Source of the DNA: Skeletonema tropicum
Lineage: Eukaryota > Bacillariophyta > Thalassiosirophyceae > Thalassiosirales > Thalassiosiraceae
Reading direction: 5' to 3'
DNA: 64,000 bases
Assembly (NCBI GenBank): GCA_037178625.1
Contig: CM074127.1
Span: 4,650,001 to 4,714,000 of the forward strand
Numbering within the stretch: the first letter of the stretch is position 1; every line of letters starts with the position of its first letter. The position numbers and the translations under genes are program-made. This document shows, piece after piece, positions 1 to 9,600 of the stretch. Below the pieces are notes generated by a model. The model saw only the letters and a list, made by a program, of their open reading frames with translations, ran no database searches and was not told where the DNA came from.

Positions 1-347
1 AGACTTCGATGGAGTGAGAAGTGATGTTTCCCATTTGATGTGGGATGATGGCGGTAAGCTGAGGGGAAGCGGTGACAGAATTAGATCTCGTAGTAAATTA
101 TTGGGGACCTGTTTAATTAATAGTATTTGATTAGGGGTTATGATGTATGTTGGCATATTATGATATAGCTGAGTGAAAGTATCGTTCTCTCTGTTATCTG
201 TTACTACTCTCCCCGTACCTAAGTTGTCTTCACAAGAAAGTTCTGATTACTATTCGTTATTGTAAGTGTCCCGTTATGCTTTTGATTTACAATACAGATT
301 CAAGACTGAGCTTCAGGTCCCCCTACCATACATTACTTATATATATT
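1..347. other. Intergenic, nothing recognised
   Basis: No open frame of substance and no clear repeat. It lies downstream of the TM9SF gene, which ends at 348 on the minus strand, and probably holds that gene's 3' UTR. Confidence 0.5.
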
Positions 348-2417
348 TTAGTCAACCTTGATGGTGCTGAAAATCTTACGCACAAACCACAAACTGACTA
401 AAGCTCCCATACTTCCAGTCACTAAGAACAAGGCTGAACTGATGAGGAACATGTATCCAAAGTACAGCAAATAAGTGATGAGCATCCTCGATGCTTCAAG
501 ACTCTTGAACCAGAACGCACTGTAGATGAAGGTGTACCCAGCAATACTTCCCGATGAAAGGAAGGTGAACCACCACCACCTATGATTTTCGGCGCATAGC
601 TGGTAGTAGCAAAGGAGAACAGTAACCTTCTGAGACGGTGATGAGAAGAATTACGTAGACTCCGAGAGTGAACCCGAAGACGTAGTAAAATTGGTCCATC
701 CACAGCGATGTCATGATGAAGAATAGCTCGACGTAGGCAGCAGCGAATGGGACCATACCTGCCAAAAGAATTGCCGTGATAGGCTTCATGAACGGTTGTT
801 TGTTCAGGAATGGCACGGGCAATTGTAGAAGTCACAGTTGGGAAGGAGATCGCCTCTTCTTTGTAACCAAAGTAAGCTCCAAGGAAGACAAGAGGGATGG
901 AAACGCAGCACCACATGGCAGCGACGATTACCAAATCCAAAAATGGAACACTAGCCGTGGAGCGGAAGAATGCCAATATTGTGTTGAAGAAGATGAACGT
1001 GAAGAAGCACAAGCCAGGGAATCCAGTTGCCGTAAATAGTGTGCAAAGCTGCCACTGACGTCCACGGAAATGATTTGTACAATCTGCTTGAAACATATCC
1101 AGCGAGACACCCGCAAAGCATGTAAAAGACCAAAACGGAAGTCATCAAACTTCCACGACGAGCGGGGCTTAAAAAGCCAACTGCCGCAAGGAGGATGGTG
1201 GACAAACCCGGAAACACCAATTTGTACACCCGATCCAACCAAGATGCAGTAAGCCATTGGCCAGTTTTGTGGGGGACGGAAGACATCGGCATGTACCAAT
1301 TTCCAGCCACTCTCTTCCGCTTCCTCCTCCTTCTCTTCGTCGGTAAGTGCTGCCATCGCATTGTATCCAGCAATATCCCTGCGAAGGTTACGCACCAAAA
1401 TGGAGACAACCAACAAGGAAAGGAACAACACCACCAAAATTGAGTTTGTAATCGAATACCAGTGTACCTGTGCTGGAACCATGTGATCCTCACTCAAATA
1501 AACATCCCACCTCGAAGCCCAAGCAGTCTCCGAATACCTCCACATCACATCATAAGTGTAGATAATATTTTCTCCGGGCCTAACTCGTTGGAAATCACCA
1601 ATATTACTACGATCGGCATGCTGATTGGCAATGCACGTATCAAGAGGCTTGGTAAATCCATCACTTGAAACACCATCCCACTGAAATCCGCCGGCATAGT
1701 GATGATTGATACTCATGGGCTCGACGGCGAATCCAACGACGCGATGTCCCTCCTTCCCCTCGGGATTGTGGTACTCCAAAATAATGTTAACATGGTTGAA
1801 CACAAAAGCCTCGGGAGAATCCTGGGTAATAAATCCGAATGGGAAATCCTCCTGCATAGTGAGTTTGATGATGTCCTGTTCCTGTCAAACCAACACTAGC
1901 TCCGGGCAAGTTATCAATGATCCAATTATTGTGGTACCCATATTTGATGTGAGTAGCTAGGCTCTTCGCCTCAATTGGAGTAAGAGTAACTTGACACAAT
2001 ACCTGGCAGAATACCTCGCGAAGCATATTGATGGAGTACGCCGAGTTCTGAATTTTGTTGCCGGTTAGGAATTCTCCGAGATTTTCAGATGCCATTTTAG
2101 GTCCACCGTTGGGACGACAAAATGGAAGGCGATAATAATCTTTGGGTAGCTGTGATGAAGACAAAGTAATTATTTGCAAAGCGTAGCACAACACGTGTGT
2201 GTTAAAAATCTGCATTCAAAGCACTCAATCTCTTTCTACCCACTAACTATCACGAATAACTTACCTGAGTATGGATGGAAGTCAATGAATTGACCTTCAT
2301 TGGAACCTCCTCATCGGGCAAAAATTCATGAGGTTTCACACCAGGAACATAAAACCCATGGCATGTTCTCAGGAATGCCACGGCGGCGACGGACGCCTTT
2401 GCTGCAAAGCTTCTCAT
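348..2417 (-). CDS. Transmembrane 9 superfamily protein (nonaspanin), frameshifted
   Basis: TM9SF proteins are nine-span membrane proteins of the endosome/Golgi with a large luminal N-terminal domain. The chosen ATG at 2417 gives a short hydrophobic leader, then GFYVPGVKP and KVNSLTSIHTQ, the usual N-terminal nonaspanin pattern. An intron (2150-2264, GT..AG) follows, and exon 2 continues with LPKDYYRLPFCRP, another hallmark. The luminal part (MQEDFPFGF, HHYAGGFQWDG, YTYDVMWRYSETAWASRWDVYL) and the hydrophobic helices are all present. The last residues KIFSTIKVD end in a K-x-D motif of the type used for COPI/Golgi retention in this family. The reading frame changes at about 1870, 1230, 1075, 800 and 600, each time resuming family-typical sequence, so single-base indels are likely rather than true decay. 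Divergent to the HMG gene. Confidence 0.88.
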
Positions 2418-3045
2418 TTTTATTTATCTTTGATTCTTTCCTCCTCTTTCAATTCAATCACCTGCTGCCAGAACAATGAATAATTTACCAAAAATATAAT
2501 GCAGCACTACACAACTGGATGGAAGTGGTGTTTTCGAGGGTGTTTCTCAGATCAGCCAGCCGACCAAAACAATCCTCACGGGTATCTCCATAATGGCCCG
2601 GTCATCGAGAAGGACAACATTACCCGTCTAACTGTCTACCAAAGCTCGACTTTGGAACTGATGTGACGTGGAGTGACGATGCAAATTTAAACTGATCTAA
2701 ATTGGTCGACCTTCTTTATTCTTACGACCAAACAAGACCAACTCGCTAAGGGGCGCTGCGACAGAACTCCATGGTAACGCAACGTCAACGTACGCCGCTC
2801 CCGTTTTTTCCTCTACGCAAGATGGAAGATGGCCATACTGTCTTGCCAAAGAACCTGGCCCTCAGGGAGCAAGAAGGGGGACTTGCAAGGTTGAGGTAGG
2901 CTAGAGTCACATGCTCTTATAGTTTGTAAGTATCGTGTGAAAGAAACACAGAGATGTTCTTGGCACGATGGGTGTGTCGAACGACTAAGAGAAGGTGTCT
3001 CCGTCTTGCTCCCTATCGTCACATAAAAATCGAAACAAATTACAC
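2418..3045. promoter_or_regulatory. Divergent intergenic region between TM9SF and the HMG-box gene
   Basis: 628 bp separate two divergently transcribed starts, so both promoters should lie here. No specific element was identified. A 69-codon minus frame at 2813-3022 has no ATG context or similarity and is ignored. Confidence 0.4.
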
Positions 3046-4054
3046 ATGAGTTACCATCTCCTTACTTCTATCATGTCTAAACCTAGTCCTCCTCCGTCGC
3101 CTACGCGGCGGCAGCGGCAGCGTGCCGCTGGCCAAGATGCATCTCTGGATGCGCCATTACCTACACTTCCTGATTGGGTGACGAAAAAACCTGCCGAAGA
3201 CCACGCTGGTGTATCCAACGCTCAACAGGATCGCACCTACGATTCGTTTCTACAGAGTGGCAATGCTAATTATCCTTCCTATTTTAATAACGAGCAGCAG
3301 AAGCAGTCTTCCTCTTCACCTTCCTCTTTGAGTGTCAATCGCTATAATCCACCGTCGTCTTATGAGACAAATAGTGATGTCGTGCCAAACGCATCAGCCT
3401 ACTTTCTTTACCAAAACGCTAATAGAGACCATTTCAAAAGCCTAAATCCACACATGTCACCTGCCGAATTATCTAAGTACACTAGTCAGCGGTACAAGGC
3501 TTTGGAGCCACATGAAAAGGCAGTCTGGACTACTCAAGCCTCTCAAATGAATGCTGCCAGGTTGAGTGCACAGCAAAGCATGAGTGAGCATCATGTGAAG
3601 ACGAGTGCAAAGTCCACCTAGTAAAAAACGCAAGGATCCAGATGCACCGAAGCGTGCAGTGGGAGCTTACGTTTGGTTTACAATGGAAGAACGACCGAAG
3701 ATCCAAAAAGAATTCAAAGGTATCAAGTTTGCTGAAATAGGAAAAATACTTGGAGAGCGCTGGCGTGGATTGACCCCTGCCGAGAAGAAGAAGTACAACC
3801 TGATGGCATCTAAAGACAGAGACCGCTTACAGATGGAACTGAAAGCCTACAAGGAGAAACAAACGCGCCAGCAGAAGGCTAAAAAGGCTCAAGCTGACAG
3901 CCATATTCAGCAACAGCAGCAGCAAGGCAAGCCCTCTAAACCTCAACCTCCTCCTCAACCTGTTGCAGACGTACATGGATACAATCCAGAGTATGAATAT
4001 TCTGACGAATTTTGCTCAGACATTATCAACAGACTGAGTGAGCATGAGGGCTGA
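3046..4054 (+). CDS. Tandem HMG-box DNA-binding protein, one frameshift
   Basis: Non-sequence-specific, DNA-bending chromatin protein with two HMG boxes. Box 1 (about 3380-3575) reads NASAYFLYQNANR ... KYTSQRYKALEPHEKAVW. Box 2 (about 3635-3865) is more canonical: DPDAPKRAVGAYVWFTMEERP ... IGKILGERWRGLTPAEKKKYN, followed by a basic stretch. The N-terminus is Pro/Ser/Arg-rich and the C-terminus is Gln/Pro-rich and acidic. The frame shifts by one base near 3618, between the boxes: the first frame stops at 3621, while the next opens through SPPSKKRKDPDAPKR without a gap. The start is either 3046 or a second in-frame ATG at 3073. It converges with the small minus-strand gene, 209 bp away. Confidence 0.82.
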
Positions 4055-4263
4055 TGATCATATATTATTATTTGTATAGCCATTCAAAACAAACAGTATC
4101 TAAACTAAACGCATAATGCTATTCTGGACAGTCACTATTTATGTTCTCTCTTTATTGGCAATGATGTGATGCACAATGATATCAGCTGACTGCACAATTG
4201 CTAGTAGTCACCGTCATTCCAACGCACATCACCTTATTACCAAAAAGTTGTTCCTCATTTCTA

Positions 4264-4485
4264 TTACAGCTTAGATGCCTTTAAGTCATTCAAATTTTTC
4301 ACCATTGCCTCAATTGACTTCTTTCTTTTACTGGCATACTTTCGAAACAGGTTCCTTTGGTCGCCCTCCCAAATAGTTTGAGTGTTGCCGTTTTCATGAG
4401 CTTCAATTTTCACTCGGATGGGATAGCTGTTAATGCATTTCGGAGTGACTTGTGCGTCGGGGAATACAGATTTCACGGAGGACAT
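4264..4485 (-). CDS. Small conserved-looking protein, possibly Rdx/SelW-like
   Basis: A 73-codon frame with FPDAQVTPKC, YPIRVKIEAHENG, TIWEGDQRNLFRKY and a Lys-rich amphipathic C-terminus. The layout (beta strand, turn, strand, Gly-Asp loop, terminal helix) recalls the thioredoxin-like Rdx/SelW/SelH family, but the CxxC/CxxU motif is not in this frame. A nearby ATG at about 4514 in another frame reads MAEDKSVIRQCPP before a TGA, which could be an indel artefact or an unrelated frame. No function is assigned. The adjacent convergent gene is the HMG-box protein. Confidence 0.45.
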   Translation of the reverse strand: MSSVKSVFPDAQVTPKCINSYPIRVKIEAHENGNTQTIWEGDQRNLFRKYASKRKKSIEAMVKNLNDLKASKL

Positions 4486-5024
4486 TGCCGTATCACGCTC
4501 TTGTCCTCCGCCATCTCAGTTGCGACACTAAATTTTATTAGATGAGAGAAGTATCATTTATATCAAACAGAGATGGTAAGAAGATTATAGCAACGAAGGA
4601 AGATAGAAGCGCCGCTGCATAGTTGATGTCAAAAATTATCACACATGAAATTTTGGGTAAGCGAAAAACTCACGTAAGTTACAGTGAAACGAAGACTCAT
4701 GTTGTCGGAGGTATTACTAGTGTCGTCTTTGTGAACTTGATGGGATTGCTTGTTGCCCATTCCGATAACGAAATATCCACTATGACAGCAATTCAATGCT
4801 GTCTCTTTGATGTGATGTGTCCATTCAACCGTGTAGAAGTATCGTGCATACAACATGGAAAAAGGAATGCACGTTTGCGAGCAAGCTTGTGCGTTGAAAG
4901 CGGTTTGAATGAACCTAAACGAACCCTCACCACGAAAGTGAGTCGCGGTGCTCCTTTTGAAAATGGACGAACCGGACAGCGGGGGACGTGGGAGGGGCTG
5001 CTGAACTACATAAAAATAAGCATA
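4486..5024. other. Intergenic, overlapping spurious frames only
   Basis: Open frames on both strands (4623-5030 plus, 4629-5135 minus) overlap each other almost completely, show no family features, and the minus one runs into the MITE. No gene is supported. Confidence 0.4.
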
Positions 5025-5629
5025 CAGTGAGTCTACAGTAACTGTCCGCTCTGGTAAGTGTCCGTTCACAGTAAGTGTCCGCTGGGAAGTCCAGACACAG
5101 TCAGTCCGTCGTCCGTCACCCCACCAGCCAGCCACCTACCAGCCCGCACCATGGCGGACACAACATGAGTACGCAGCAGGGGAGGACCGTACAAGAACTA
5201 ATATTTAGAAAGCAATACAATGAGTCTTAGCTGCGCTGCCGCCCGAAGCAATCTCTGTGAGCTACGTCACGCCTGAAATTATCAATGAATTGAGTGCACA
5301 AATTGTAGAAATGACAGGGAAGCTGAGGAAATTGAAGTGTGACGGAACGGATTTTGATGACGTAGCTTCCAAGCTTGCTGATGTAAATACTTCCCTTCGC
5401 CTAGCTCACAGCAGATATGAACGAGGCAGGATTGCAAAGAAACAGACAAAAGCACCACGGCAAGCTCGTTTGGATCCATTCTTCTTAGCACGTAAGTAGG
5501 ATGTACTTAAGTATCTATATGTACCAGTACTTTCCCGTATGTACACCCGTTTCCACTATGTGTCCGTTCACGGTAACTGTCCGCTGCCGCCAGCAGACAC
5601 AGCAGCGGACAGTTACTGTAGACTCACTG
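5025..5629. mobile_element. Pogo/Tc1-like MITE with perfect 26-bp terminal inverted repeats and TA target duplication
   Basis: The ends 5025-5050 and 5604-5629 are perfect 26-bp inverted repeats starting CAGTGAGTCTAC. Each end abuts a TA dinucleotide (5023-5024 and 5630-5631), as expected for Tc1/mariner/pogo TA duplication; pogo-type ends typically begin CAGT. Behind each TIR the motif GTAAnTGTCCGnT is repeated: three copies within 5036-5082 on the left and copies in both orientations at 5561-5615 on the right. These are plausible transposase-binding iterons. The element is 605 bp and retains one short coding remnant, so it is non-autonomous. Confidence 0.9.
5224..5499 (+). pseudogene. Probable transposase C-terminal remnant with a PCNA-interaction (PIP) box
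   Basis: An open frame inside the MITE, bounded upstream by a TGA at 5221-5223. It has no convincing own start (GTG at 5257, first ATG at 5308). It encodes a helical segment (IINELSAQIVEMTGKLRKLK) and a basic tail ending QARLDPFFLARK at 5461-5496. The eight residues QARLDPFF fit the PIP-box consensus Q-x-x-L-x-x-F-F exactly. Pogo transposase is known to carry a PCNA-binding motif, so this is most simply the tail of a deleted pogo-like transposase. No DDE catalytic core remains. Confidence 0.6.
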
Positions 5630-5648
5630 TATTTACTTAGCTAGGCCT

Positions 5649-5817
5649 TTGGAAATAGGGGGCTAGCCTACCCGATATCGGGGGATTCCCCCCCCGGTAA
5701 TCCCCCCGCCAGGAGGGGGGATGCCTAGAAGTATTTAGCTAGGTATGTAAATAGACGATTTTGCCACGAGATCAAACCCTCAATATCGGGGTCTCCCCCC
5801 TCGCCCCCTATTTCCAA
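5649..5817. repeat. GC-rich foldback element
   Basis: A perfect 15-bp inverted repeat (TTGGAAATAGGGGGC at 5649-5663, complement at 5803-5817) encloses runs of C and G, including an inner perfect hairpin with arms ATCCCCCC and GGGGGGAT at about 5700-5722. GATATCGGGG and CAATATCGGGG form a further imperfect inverted pair. It may be a tiny MITE or a structured RNA. It lies 20 bp beyond the pogo-like element. No coding potential. Confidence 0.65.
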
Positions 5818-6051
5818 CGTGCAAGTTGCGAAGTTTTGGATGAGCATGCTATTCGTGAAGCCAGCATAAGCCATTACGCTCATCTACATAATATATTTAT
5901 GTCATTAAGATTGCATAAGTAGCATGATAATTAGCAGCCAACTTGTTGCTGTCTAATTATGTAGAGGTTAGGCGCGTATCAGACGCGGTGTGCCTTGCAT
6001 CTTTTAGATCCAGTTGAGTGTTTCAGAATCACTTGTTCAAAATAGTCAACA
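5818..6051. promoter_or_regulatory. 5' flank of the SAP/TM protein gene
   Basis: Short upstream region of the gene starting at 6052. No distinct element identified. Confidence 0.3.
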
Positions 6052-9000
6052 ATGCCGTCTCAAGCATCATCATCTCAAGGATCCGAAAAAAATAAGAATC
6101 TGATTGCTGCAAAGGCATCACTGGGCATATCTACTGCCGGCAGTAAATCATCTTCACATCTTAAAAATCCTGTCAAACAAAACAGCATCAATAGCGTATT
6201 TTCCTCGGTGTCTGGGTCTGCCAGTTCAAATGAGTTGTCTCGAAAGTTTCCTGCATCCAGTAGTAGTACTCGCTCATCATCTACTGCAAGTGAAAGAAAG
6301 AAGTCATTACGCAGTAGCAGCAGCGATGACAATAGCAATAGCAATGTCAAAAGAGCTCGTTTTGATGAGACATCTTTCAGTAAATCAAAAAATGTCTCTC
6401 ATGTGTCTACAGAATTAGGATCTAAAGTCAATTCGTCATTCGACAATTACCACGAGAAAAAGATTGACCAGTCCGAAAATAATGGTGCTGCGTCTTTACA
6501 ATCCATTAAAGAAGAGTCGTCAGAAGCACCACACGAACTTGGAACCAACATAACAGAGAGCAATGAATTATTCAACGATTCCAATACCAACCTATCTCAA
6601 TATCAAGGCAGTGGGTATGAAACAAATACAAACTTCTCCCAAGGAAGTGAATTACACAACTCAAATAACATGTATGATTCTAATACAAACTTCTCTCAAG
6701 GAAGTGAATTACACAACTCAGACAATATTTATGATTCCAATACAGACTTCTCACAAGAGGGAGAATTAAACGACTCATACAATAATATCAATAACACTGC
6801 AGAAGGGAGTGTAGACGAAAGTTCTCAGCGATCACGGGAAGATTTTGTACCACAGCGTTTCGATGAAATGCGCACGCTTCTTTCTGCTATTACGCCAATG
6901 CAACTCGAGGCACTTATACAAGAAATATTTGGCAACGATGGGCCACCAGGCTGGAGTTTCAAAGGTAAAAAAAGCAAGCAGGGGTTTCGCAAGGATGCAT
7001 ATTTAAGTGAGCTCTCGCTGGAAGAATTGCAAAATTTTGCGAGACGTATGGATAACCTTGGATTAGATTACTGTTGGTCCAACGAAGAGGCATTAGATTT
7101 GATAGCTATTGAATTCGAAAGACTGGTATCTCTGCGTCTGAACGAAGATGAAGAGAGTAATCACAAGAACAGTTCTCAGCATCAGAATCATGTGCAAAGC
7201 AGTCCTACAGTATCCTTCGAGGAAGATCAAATGACTCGCGAAAGGTCGGCATCTCTGCGTCTAAATGAAGACGACGAAAGTAATCACATGGGTAGTCCTC
7301 ATCATAAGAATTATGTGCAAAGCAGCTCCTCAGTATCATACGAGGAAGATCAAATGACTCACGATAGTGGAACAAGCGAAGGGGACAACCTCAGAAGGTC
7401 ACTGCGTGCATGTAGCTTTTCGGAGCTGCGATTAGTGGCGGAACGACTGCGGCTAGATCCTTCCGAGTGTGTGACTAAAGATGAATTGATTTTAATGATA
7501 GAGAACTCCATGCCTGACTTGATGGCTGACTCCTCAATTAGTCAAGACTCACAATCTCAGCCATTGATAGAAGACTACAGCAATTATTATAAGCCAATGC
7601 AACAACATCAGCAACAACAACATCAGCAACGACAACATCAGCAACAACAACATCGACGTCGTAGCGGTGGAGAGAGGAGGAAAAAAGTTAAATTTTCAGA
7701 CGGAGAGAACAGAAGAAAGGTCAAGTTCGCCAACGACACAAAAGCGGGCAAGGCGCAACCTATGTCAACACGAAAGGGCAATTATGTAGATGGTCCGGAT
7801 TTGGAATCTGCACCGTTAGTTGAGATGAATGGTGACAAGGGAACTTCGAGGCTCTCTGGCATGAGGCAACACGTTTGGAAAATTGTTGCTTTGGTACTAC
7901 TGCTGCTTGGGCTGATCATTGGGCTGAGTTTTGGTTTGTCAGGAAGAGAAAGTAGAGGTGGCAATGATGCAAACGGGGAGGGGCGGCCGTACGTGCTACT
8001 GCCAGAAAATGATGCGTTCTTTAGTGATTACTTCGCATCATCTCGCACGTCTGCTCCGTCATTAAGGCCATCGCAGAGTAAAGCTGATACTGCCTCAGAA
8101 CCTACTAGTCCCAACGATGGGCAACCATTGTCTTTTTCTGGCGGTGTCTTCGTGTTAAATAGGAAGCCTACCGCATTTCCATCGAGTGCGACACACATGC
8201 CAACTCAAACCAATACAGAAACAATGACGCCAACTCAAACAATTACAATACAACCGACAGATATTCCAACTCTGATGCCAGCAGATGCAAAGCAAATTGA
8301 AACAGACATGCCGTCTGCTCTGCCAAAATTCTCCATCACAACAGCTCAACCCACTCCTCTTTCGCCTTATCCACTTCTCGGTCCCTATGAAGAGGCTGGG
8401 ATGCGAATGGTACTGTATGGCATATCTGACCTATCGGAGATGGGAAAAACACAGTTCAAGATGCTAACTGCAGCCTACGTCGAACAATTCTATAATGATG
8501 AGGGGCGAGGCACGGATGCTTTTCAAAACATTGCCTTTGATGTTACCGCAAGCATTGAAATCACGAACGTGGAACAGCCTCCGAATAGAAGAAGAGGACG
8601 AAGAGCTAGAAGTCTACAGAGTGGTATCCTCATTATTACGTTTACAATGACTTTGAGCTATAGGTCATTCAGCAACGATTTAGATGCAAAAACAGTTTCT
8701 GAGAGGCCCTTTTTTGAAGAAAGTATGCACGCAGACTTCGTTCAATTTTTACGTGACAACAATGCAGCGAGATTTGTTGGTGAGGTCAGTGATATTACGT
8801 CGATCTTTCGTGGAGATGATATTCCTGAGATCATGGGCCCTCTGCTTAAAGAGATGAATGGTCCAGTCAAAGAGGATATTAGAGTTGAGTCAAACTCTCC
8901 TTCGATGAAGCCCGTGGCTGCTGCAGCTGCAACGGAGCCAACGCCTGAAGAAACACAAGCATCCGAGCCATCACAACAGTCGTCAAGTTCTGCACCCCAA

Positions 9001-9123
9001 ACTTCATTCTCAGCGTTCTATGCAACACCGCATCCAACTCGGCAGCCAACTAATCCCCGTGGACCAAACAAACCCAAACCAACTCCTGGGAAAGTATTTC
9101 ACACTTACTCACCAGTGAAGTAA
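6052..9123 (+). CDS. Large single-pass membrane protein with SAP-like domain and tandem KVKF motifs
   Basis: 1023 residues, uninterrupted. The N-terminal about 600 residues are Ser/Asn/Glu-rich and predicted soluble, with three NTNFSQGSELHNS-type repeats near residues 195-240. A 41-residue tandem duplication (SLRLNEDEESNH ... EEDQMT) lies near residues 358-440. A SAP/HeH-like helix pair (FSELRLVAERLRLDPSE) is near 455-490, a His/Gln run near 516-536, and two KVKF motifs near 545 and 557. One transmembrane helix (WKIVALVLLLLGLIIGLSFGLSG) spans about 607-629. The C-terminal part is Pro/Thr-rich, then a folded region (about 770-920) of unknown family, then another Pro-rich tail. SAP folds bind DNA and KVKF fits the RVxF docking motif of protein phosphatase 1. 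An inner-nuclear-membrane protein is a reasonable inference; a silica-cell-wall or vesicle protein is an alternative. Confidence 0.65.
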   Translation: MPSQASSSQGSEKNKNLIAAKASLGISTAGSKSSSHLKNPVKQNSINSVFSSVSGSASSNELSRKFPASSSSTRSSSTASERKKSLRSSSSDDNSNSNVKRARFDETSFSKSKNVSHVSTELGSKVNSSFDNYHEKKIDQSENNGAASLQSIKEESSEAPHELGTNITESNELFNDSNTNLSQYQGSGYETNTNFSQGSELHNSNNMYDSNTNFSQGSELHNSDNIYDSNTDFSQEGELNDSYNNINNTAEGSVDESSQRSREDFVPQRFDEMRTLLSAITPMQLEALIQEIFGNDGPPGWSFKGKKSKQGFRKDAYLSELSLEELQNFARRMDNLGLDYCWSNEEALDLIAIEFERLVSLRLNEDEESNHKNSSQHQNHVQSSPTVSFEEDQMTRERSASLRLNEDDESNHMGSPHHKNYVQSSSSVSYEEDQMTHDSGTSEGDNLRRSLRACSFSELRLVAERLRLDPSECVTKDELILMIENSMPDLMADSSISQDSQSQPLIEDYSNYYKPMQQHQQQQHQQRQHQQQQHRRRSGGERRKKVKFSDGENRRKVKFANDTKAGKAQPMSTRKGNYVDGPDLESAPLVEMNGDKGTSRLSGMRQHVWKIVALVLLLLGLIIGLSFGLSGRESRGGNDANGEGRPYVLLPENDAFFSDYFASSRTSAPSLRPSQSKADTASEPTSPNDGQPLSFSGGVFVLNRKPTAFPSSATHMPTQTNTETMTPTQTITIQPTDIPTLMPADAKQIETDMPSALPKFSITTAQPTPLSPYPLLGPYEEAGMRMVLYGISDLSEMGKTQFKMLTAAYVEQFYNDEGRGTDAFQNIAFDVTASIEITNVEQPPNRRRGRRARSLQSGILIITFTMTLSYRSFSNDLDAKTVSERPFFEESMHADFVQFLRDNNAARFVGEVSDITSIFRGDDIPEIMGPLLKEMNGPVKEDIRVESNSPSMKPVAAAAATEPTPEETQASEPSQQSSSSAPQTSFSAFYATPHPTRQPTNPRGPNKPKPTPGKVFHTYSPVK

Positions 9124-9600
9124 GTCATGGACACGTTTTCTTCAGTTCACTATTGAAGTTATGACTTAATGATATTGTTAACGCTCTAGCGATAAATTAT
9201 TGAAATGAGACTTAATCATTTGCCTATGAATTCGAAATAATTACCTCCAGTAAGCAAGAGCACCTCTTGTTTCAATCGTTGTGAAAGCTCCAATCATTGC
9301 ATGCAGCAGCTCTTATTTGGTGGGAGCTTTGATGGAGAGCTTGCATGCATCTAGCCTAGCTTTTGGATCGATTCGCGACTCGCGGATTCGCGGATAAAAA
9401 CGACAACGACACCATGGAGACAGTTACACGATGAGAATTGCTCCCAGTATTCTCACGTGTCAAAAACAGGTTGCAGCAGAGGAGCAGGGCTCCGCAACAG
9501 TCATAAATAATTGGTTGCTACTACTGTATTATCGGTCAGTTTTGGAGCTTGTCTCTTCTATATTATAGCTGTATAATCTATTACAACAATAACTTTCAGA
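9124..9600. other. Intergenic between two co-directional genes
   Basis: Contains the 3' region of the membrane protein gene and the CBS promoter. A short CG-rich direct repeat (ATTCGCGACTCGCGGATTCGCGG, split as ATTCGCGACTC and GCGGATTCGCGG) lies at about 9370-9394. Nothing else recognised. Confidence 0.35.

Noticed and set aside
2813..3022. Minus-strand 69-codon frame upstream of the HMG gene
   Set aside because: No similarity; lies in the divergent promoter region and overlaps the opposite 5' end.
4486..4520. Selenocysteine TGA in MAEDKSVIRQCPP-TGA upstream of the small minus gene
   Set aside because: That frame is not the one of the downstream protein, and no SECIS element was identified.
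4623..5135. Overlapping open frames on both strands
   Set aside because: They mirror each other, lack family features, and extend into MITE ends.
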